Shown here: one piece after another, positions 59,794-64,000 of the stretch | Numbering within the stretch: the first letter of the stretch is position 1 | How the letters are laid out: each line of letters starts with the position of its first letter | Origin: Micromonospora sp. RP3T | GTDB lineage: Bacteria > Actinomycetota > Actinomycetes > Mycobacteriales > Micromonosporaceae | Reading direction: 5' to 3' | Assembly: GCF_003027925.1 (NCBI RefSeq) | Contig: NZ_PYPS01000041.1 | Location: 1 to 64,000 of the forward strand | DNA: 64,000 bases | Notes under the pieces: model-generated | What the model saw: the letters and a program-made list of their open reading frames with translations, nothing else | What the model was told of the DNA's origin: nothing | Database searches by the model: none | Position numbers and translations under genes: made by a program

Positions 59794-61131
59794 TCAACCG
59801 CCGGGCCGCTCACCCTCGTCGGGCTGCTCGTGCCAGCGGGCCCGCCAGGCCGCCTCGTGCGCCTCGTGGCTGGTCCGCTCCTCGAAGACGAGCTTCCGCA
59901 GCGCCCGCCGGCCCTCGTCGAAGACGATCACCTCGGTCGCCACCATGCCCACCGTGATGACTGTCAGCAGCGCCATCGCGACCAGGCCCGGCACCCGCTG
60001 CGCGACCGGGACCGTCGCGCCGAGCAGCAGCACCGCCGCGACCCGGGTCCAGCTCACCGTGCGCAACGTCCGCGCCTGGAAGAGCATGTTGCCGCAGAGG
60101 TAGCAGGCCACGCCGCCAAAGAGCAGCGGGACGGCCGGAAAGTGCGCGGACTCGCTCGGTGGCACCCGCGGATCGGCGATGTCGTGCACGATCATCTCGG
60201 CGCCGAGCGCGAACAGGATGATGCCCGCGATCATCGGCAGGAACAGGTACGCGTACGCGTCCCGGGCCATCGCCACCCGGGGTCCGTCCCGGGCGGCGTG
60301 CAGGGCGATCCGCGCGGCCGGCCCGACCATGTCGTAGTGCGCCCACCAGAGCGCCGCGGTGAAGAAGATGCCGAGCACCGCCGCCACCACGGCCGGCCAG
60401 GTGGGCGGCTGCCCGAGCAGGTTGCTGCCCACGCCCACCGAGATGACCGACTCGCCCAGCGCGATGATCAGGATGAGGTCGTACCGTTCGGCCCAGTGCT
60501 CGGCCGAGACGACGCCCCAGCCCCAGGTGCCGGCCAGCAGGCCGGTGCCGTACTGGAGCAGCACGACAGTGGCCCACAGCCCGTCCCGGATCACCGACGC
60601 CGAGGTGAGGCCGTCGATCTTCGGCGGGACCAGCGCGGCGACCAGCAGCAACAGCGTGCTGCCGACCACCTCCGGGGCGAACCGCATCAACTGCCGGCGC
60701 TCGGCCGGGCTGTCCCGCACCACGTGCCGGTAGAGCAGCAGGTGCACCAGGCGCAGCACGGTGTAGCTGACCGCCGCGACGATCGGTCCGGCCGCGTTGC
60801 CGCGCGGGTCGCGGAACGCGTTCGGCAGCGACAGCGCGAACGTGAACAGCGCCGCCATGCCGACCGTCATGAGGACCGGGACGAAGCCCTCGCCGAGCCG
60901 GACCCGGGTGGCGACCACGCTGTGCACCACCCACGACCACCACAGCACGGCGAGCACCAGCAGCGCGTGCAGCAGCGCGCCGCCGGTCACCTGGAGCGCG
61001 GTGGCCCGGGTGATGATGAAGAACGAGAAGACGAAGACCAGGTCGAAGAAGATCTCGAACCGGTCCACCCGGGCGCCCGGGGCCACCGGCACCGCCGGCC
61101 CGAGGCGCCTCCGCCACCCGTACCCGCCCAC
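59794..61131 (-). CDS. Low temperature requirement protein A (LtrA)
   Basis: 445 residues and about eleven membrane segments. LtrA hallmarks: RVDRFEIFFDLVFVFSFFIITRA at the start and AEHWAERYDLILIIALGESVISVG in the middle. Role not established beyond a cold-growth phenotype in Listeria. GTG 61131 is 6 nt from CAGACT on the same strand, so probably leaderless. The C-terminal tail is charged and cytoplasmic. Confidence 0.87.
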   Translation of the reverse strand: MGGYGWRRRLGPAVPVAPGARVDRFEIFFDLVFVFSFFIITRATALQVTGGALLHALLVLAVLWWSWVVHSVVATRVRLGEGFVPVLMTVGMAALFTFALSLPNAFRDPRGNAAGPIVAAVSYTVLRLVHLLLYRHVVRDSPAERRQLMRFAPEVVGSTLLLLVAALVPPKIDGLTSASVIRDGLWATVVLLQYGTGLLAGTWGWGVVSAEHWAERYDLILIIALGESVISVGVGSNLLGQPPTWPAVVAAVLGIFFTAALWWAHYDMVGPAARIALHAARDGPRVAMARDAYAYLFLPMIAGIILFALGAEMIVHDIADPRVPPSESAHFPAVPLLFGGVACYLCGNMLFQARTLRTVSWTRVAAVLLLGATVPVAQRVPGLVAMALLTVITVGMVATEVIVFDEGRRALRKLVFEERTSHEAHEAAWRARWHEQPDEGERPGG

Positions 61132-61137
61132 CGGCCG

Positions 61138-61143
61138 AGTCTG
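61138..61143 (-). promoter_or_regulatory. -10-like hexamer, leaderless ltrA
   Basis: CAGACT on the minus strand, 6 nt before GTG 61131. Confidence 0.4.
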
Positions 61144-61179
61144 TCAGCGTGCGGTCCGCGCCGGGGGCGGAAACAACGA

Positions 61180-61211
61180 AGGGGGTACGCGGCCGGTGCC
61201 GCGTACCCCCT
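61180..61211 (-). terminator. Terminator after sucB
   Basis: AGGGGGTACGCGGC (61180-61193) pairs with GCCGCGTACCCCCT (61198-61211), loop of 4. On the minus strand it is followed by TTCGTTGTTTCC. Confidence 0.82.
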
Positions 61212-61224
61212 GTCGCCTCGGGCG

Positions 61225-63096
61225 TCAGAGACCCAGTTCGGCCTCGAAGTTGCCGGCCTCCAGCCGCTCCTTGACCGCGGTCAGGAAGCGGGCGGCGTCC
61301 GCGCCGTCGATCAGCCGGTGGTCGTACGACATGGCCAGGTAGACCATCGACCGGACCGCGATGACCTCGCCCAGCTCCGGGTCGTTGACCACGACCGGGC
61401 GCTTCACCACGGCGCCCGTGCCGAGCATCGCCGACTGCGGCGACGGCACGATCGGGGTGTCGAAGAGCGCGCCCCGGCTGCCGGTGTTGGTCAGCGTGAA
61501 GGTCGCCCCGGCCATCTCGTCCGGGGTGATCTTGTTGGACCGGGTGCGCTCGGCCAGGTCGGCGATCCGCTTGGCGATGCCGCCCATGTTGAGGTCACCG
61601 GCGTTGTGGATGACCGGCACGAGCAGCCCGCGCTCGGTGTCCACGGCGATGCCGAGGTGCTCGGCGGCCGGGTAGGTGATGGTGCCGCCGTCCAGGTCCA
61701 TGCTGGCCTGGATGATCGGGTAGGTCTGGAGCGCCTCGATGGCGGCGAGCGCGAAGAACGGCAGGAAGGACAGCTTCACGCCGTGCCGGGCCTGGAACGA
61801 CTCCTTGGCCCGGGCCCGCAGCTTGGCGACCTTGGTGACGTCGACCTCGACGACGGTGGTCAGCTGCGCCGTCTCGTGCAGCGACTGCTGCATCCGCTTG
61901 GCGATGGTCGCCCGGATCCGCGGCAGCTTCTCCGTGGTGCCCCGCTTGGCGCTGGGCTGCGGCTTGGCGGCCGGCTGGGCGGGTGCCTTCGCGGCCGGCT
62001 GCTGCTCGGCGGCGGCCGGCTGAGCCTTGGCGGCCTTCGCCTTCTCGGCCGCCTCCAGCACGTCCTGCTTGCGGATCCGGCCACCCACGCCGGTGCCGTT
62101 GACCGCGCCCAGGTCGACGCCGTGCTCGGCGGCGAGCTTGCGGACCAGCGGCGTCACGTAGCCGGCGGCCTCCTCACCGCCGCCCTGGGCCGGGGCGGTC
62201 GGGCGCTGCGGCGTGGCGGTCGGCGCGGCCGGCTGGGCGGCCTGCTCGGCCTTGGCCGGCTCGGCGGCCTGCTCCGCCTCGGCGGACGGCTCGTTGTAGG
62301 ACATGCCCGGGGTGGGCTCCTCGACCTTCGGCTCCGGCTTCGGCTCGGCCTTGGGCTCCGGCTTCGGCTCGGCCTTGGGCTCCGGCTTCGGCTTCGGCTT
62401 CGCCTCCGCCTTGGGCTCGGCCTTCGGCTCGGCCGGCGCGGCGCCGGCCGCCCCGACGATCGCGAGCACGCCGCCGACCTCGGCGGTCTCGTCCTCGGCG
62501 ACCTTGATCTCCAGCACGGTGCCGGCGACCGGCGACGGGATCTCGGTGTCCACCTTGTCGGTGGAGACCTCCAGCAGCGGCTCGTCCACCTCGACGGTCT
62601 CGCCGACCTGCTTGAGCCAGCGCGTCACCGTACCCTCGGTCACGCTCTCGCCCAGGGCCGGCATGGTCACCGGGGTGCCCTCGCCGGACGACGCGGCGGG
62701 CTGGGCCGGCTCCTCGACGGCCGGCTGCTCGGCCTCGGCCTCGGGCTCCGCGGCGGCCTGCGCGGCCTGCTCCGGCTCGGGGCCGGTGCCCTCGGCGGCG
62801 GCGGTCGGCTCGGTGGCCGGCTCGACCTCCTCCTTCGGGGCGCTGCCCGCGTCCTCGCCCTCGCCGGCGATGACCGCCAGCTCGCTGCCGACCTCGGCGG
62901 TCTCGTCCTCGCCGACGACGATCCGGCTCAGCACGCCCGCCGCGGGGGACGGGATCTCGGTGTCGACCTTGTCGGTCGACACCTCGAGCAGGGGCTCGTC
63001 GACCTCGACGGTGTCACCCTCCTGCTTGAGCCAGCGCGTGACGGTGCCCTCGGTGACGCTCTCGCCGAGCCGGGGCATGGTGACCGATACCGGCAT
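61225..63096 (-). CDS. sucB: Dihydrolipoyl succinyltransferase (E2 of 2-oxoglutarate dehydrogenase)
   Basis: 623 residues. Two lipoyl domains (about 1-75 and 135-210), each with the lipoylated Lys in LLEVSTDKVDTEIPSP. A long Ala/Pro/Glu/Lys linker with repeated PEPKAEPKP-type units follows. Then comes an E1/E3-binding domain (TPLVRKLAAEHGVDLGAVNGTGVGGRIRKQDVL) and a catalytic domain ending in YDHRLIDGADAARFL, with His and Asp of HxxxD. Transfers succinyl from lipoamide to CoA. Downstream of lpd in one transcript; modified by LipB and LipA encoded nearby. Confidence 0.93.
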   Translation of the reverse strand: MPVSVTMPRLGESVTEGTVTRWLKQEGDTVEVDEPLLEVSTDKVDTEIPSPAAGVLSRIVVGEDETAEVGSELAVIAGEGEDAGSAPKEEVEPATEPTAAAEGTGPEPEQAAQAAAEPEAEAEQPAVEEPAQPAASSGEGTPVTMPALGESVTEGTVTRWLKQVGETVEVDEPLLEVSTDKVDTEIPSPVAGTVLEIKVAEDETAEVGGVLAIVGAAGAAPAEPKAEPKAEAKPKPKPEPKAEPKPEPKAEPKPEPKVEEPTPGMSYNEPSAEAEQAAEPAKAEQAAQPAAPTATPQRPTAPAQGGGEEAAGYVTPLVRKLAAEHGVDLGAVNGTGVGGRIRKQDVLEAAEKAKAAKAQPAAAEQQPAAKAPAQPAAKPQPSAKRGTTEKLPRIRATIAKRMQQSLHETAQLTTVVEVDVTKVAKLRARAKESFQARHGVKLSFLPFFALAAIEALQTYPIIQASMDLDGGTITYPAAEHLGIAVDTERGLLVPVIHNAGDLNMGGIAKRIADLAERTRSNKITPDEMAGATFTLTNTGSRGALFDTPIVPSPQSAMLGTGAVVKRPVVVNDPELGEVIAVRSMVYLAMSYDHRLIDGADAARFLTAVKERLEAGNFEAELGL

Positions 63097-63162
63097 GTTC
63101 TCCAGACTCCTTCATTCCCCTGGTGGGATCATCGCCCGTCGCCGGACGCCGCGGTTGTCGTG

Positions 63163-64000
63163 TCAGGCGTGCGCGTGCAGCGGCTTGCCGGCCAGGGCCA
63201 GGTGCGCCTCGCCCAGGGCCTCGTTCTGGGTCGGGTGGGCGTGCACCAGCTGCGCCACCTCGGCCGGGTAGGCCTCCCAGTTGTAGATGAGCTGCGCCTC
63301 GCCGATCAGCTCGCCGACCCGGGCGCCGACCATGTGCACGCCGACCACCGGGCCGTCGTCCACCCGGACCAGCTTCACGTGGCCGGCGGTCTTGAGGATC
63401 TGGCTCTTGCCGTTGCCGCCCAGGTTGTAGTTGTAGGTCTTGACCTTGTCGGCGCCGTACTGCTCCTTGGCCTTCGCCTCGGTCAGGCCGACCGACGCCA
63501 GCTCCGGGTCGCAGTAGGTGACGCGCGGGATGCCGGCCTCGTCGATCACGGCGGGGTTCTTCCCGGCGATCTCCTCGGCGACGAAGATGCCCTGCTGGAA
63601 ACCGCGGTGCGCGAGCTGGAGGCCGGGCACGATGTCGCCGACCGCGTAGACGTTCGGCACGCTGGTGCGCAGCCGCTCGTCGGTCAGCACGTAGCCGCGG
63701 TCCATCTTGACGCCCTGCTCCTCGTAGCCGAGGTTGGCGGTGGTCGGGCCACGGCCCACGGCGACCAGCAGCAGCTCGGCCTCGACCGTGTCGCCGCCCT
63801 GAATGGTCAGCTTGACGCCGTTGTCGGTCTTCTCGACCTTCTCGAACGGCTTGCCGACCTTGAAGTTGATCTTCCGCTTGCGGAACGCGCGCTCCAGCGC
63901 CTTCGACGACTCCTCGTCCTCGGCGGCGACCAGCCGGGGCAGCGCCTCGACGATCGTCACGTCCACGCCGAAGGACTTCCAGACGCTGGCGAACTCGACG
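63163..64000 (-). CDS. lpdA: Dihydrolipoyl dehydrogenase, C-terminal part (runs off window)
   Basis: The frame is open to the right edge; 279 residues plus are visible. NAD-binding domain end (VTIVEALPRLVAAEDEESSKALERAFRK), FAD motif with VYAVGDIVPGLQLAHRG, and the interface domain ending in AYPAEVAQLVHAHPTQNEALGEAHLALAG, with the catalytic His/Glu pair HPTQNE. E3 reoxidises dihydrolipoamide for the 2-oxoacid dehydrogenases. 66 bp upstream of sucB on the same strand, so one operon. Confidence 0.93.
   Translation of the reverse strand, partial: VEFASVWKSFGVDVTIVEALPRLVAAEDEESSKALERAFRKRKINFKVGKPFEKVEKTDNGVKLTIQGGDTVEAELLLVAVGRGPTTANLGYEEQGVKMDRGYVLTDERLRTSVPNVYAVGDIVPGLQLAHRGFQQGIFVAEEIAGKNPAVIDEAGIPRVTYCDPELASVGLTEAKAKEQYGADKVKTYNYNLGGNGKSQILKTAGHVKLVRVDDGPVVGVHMVGARVGELIGEAQLIYNWEAYPAEVAQLVHAHPTQNEALGEAHLALAGKPLHAHA

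Noticed and set aside
62330..62440. Tandem GGCTTCGGCTCGGCC-type DNA repeats
   Set aside because: They encode the Pro/Glu/Lys linker of SucB, normal for E2 proteins.

Overview
The window is chromosomal DNA of a very GC-rich actinomycete, most likely a member of Micromonosporaceae (Micromonospora-like). The basis is extreme third-position GC, frequent GTG starts, and an actinobacterial core gene set (F420-dependent NADP reductase, MptB-type mannosyltransferases, glnA/glnA2/glnE, DUF4191 and RDD genes beside lipA/lipB, and sucB-lpd). No comparison could be run, so the genus is inferred.

Region 1 (1-4260) is a foreign-looking strip of lower GC. It opens with the tail of an IS481-like transposase and its end repeats. 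A compact three-gene operon follows (DUF262 protein, DUF3696-type AAA ATPase, unknown third protein), closed by a strong hairpin, then a small Cys/His-rich protein on the other strand. The operon looks like an anti-phage or restriction-type system and is one of the two best candidates for something new.

Region 2 (4260-18400) is mixed accessory and core: a GrpB-like protein, a TetR-controlled NmrA/NTF2 pair with two operator palindromes, an orphan Imm51 immunity protein, two secreted proteins built from a Cys-containing repeat of about 40 residues, a LysR regulator with a second HTH at its C-terminus, a PLP dehydratase, a divergent Lrp/LysE pair, two roadblock proteins, a PadR/membrane pair, a histone-H1-like protein, an RNB exonuclease and NpdG.

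Region 3 (18500-37500): panB, nadE, glnA2 with a GlnR-like site, a DUF350 protein, a WYL regulator, a large NACHT NTPase (second defence candidate), a starch-binding secreted alpha-amylase with two LacI-type operators, Vgb-like and LD-carboxypeptidase genes, and glnE behind a class I glutamine amidotransferase.

Region 4 (37500-64000): polytopic glycosyltransferases including tandem MptB paralogues, glnA with a clean GlnR box, RDD/DUF4191, and the lipoate block (lipA, lipB, sucB, lpd) interrupted by accessory genes. These include an archaeal-type aspartyl-tRNA synthetase, a secreted LPMO with a CebR-type box, a secreted esterase, VapBC, two aldo-keto reductases, an LLM oxidoreductase and LtrA. 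The most striking signal is a T-box riboswitch at about 47975-48300 in front of the second-type AspRS gene. It has a GAC (Asp) specifier, a UGGC acceptor-binding bulge matching a G73 tRNA, and a hairpin that would sequester the ribosome binding site.

Two patterns cut across the window. A GC-rich dispersed repeat (core GTTAAGCGGGGCCCC) occurs six times, usually between converging genes; one copy lies inside the T-box leader. At least sixteen genes have an NANNNT -10-like hexamer 6-7 nt before the start codon, the signature of leaderless transcripts.
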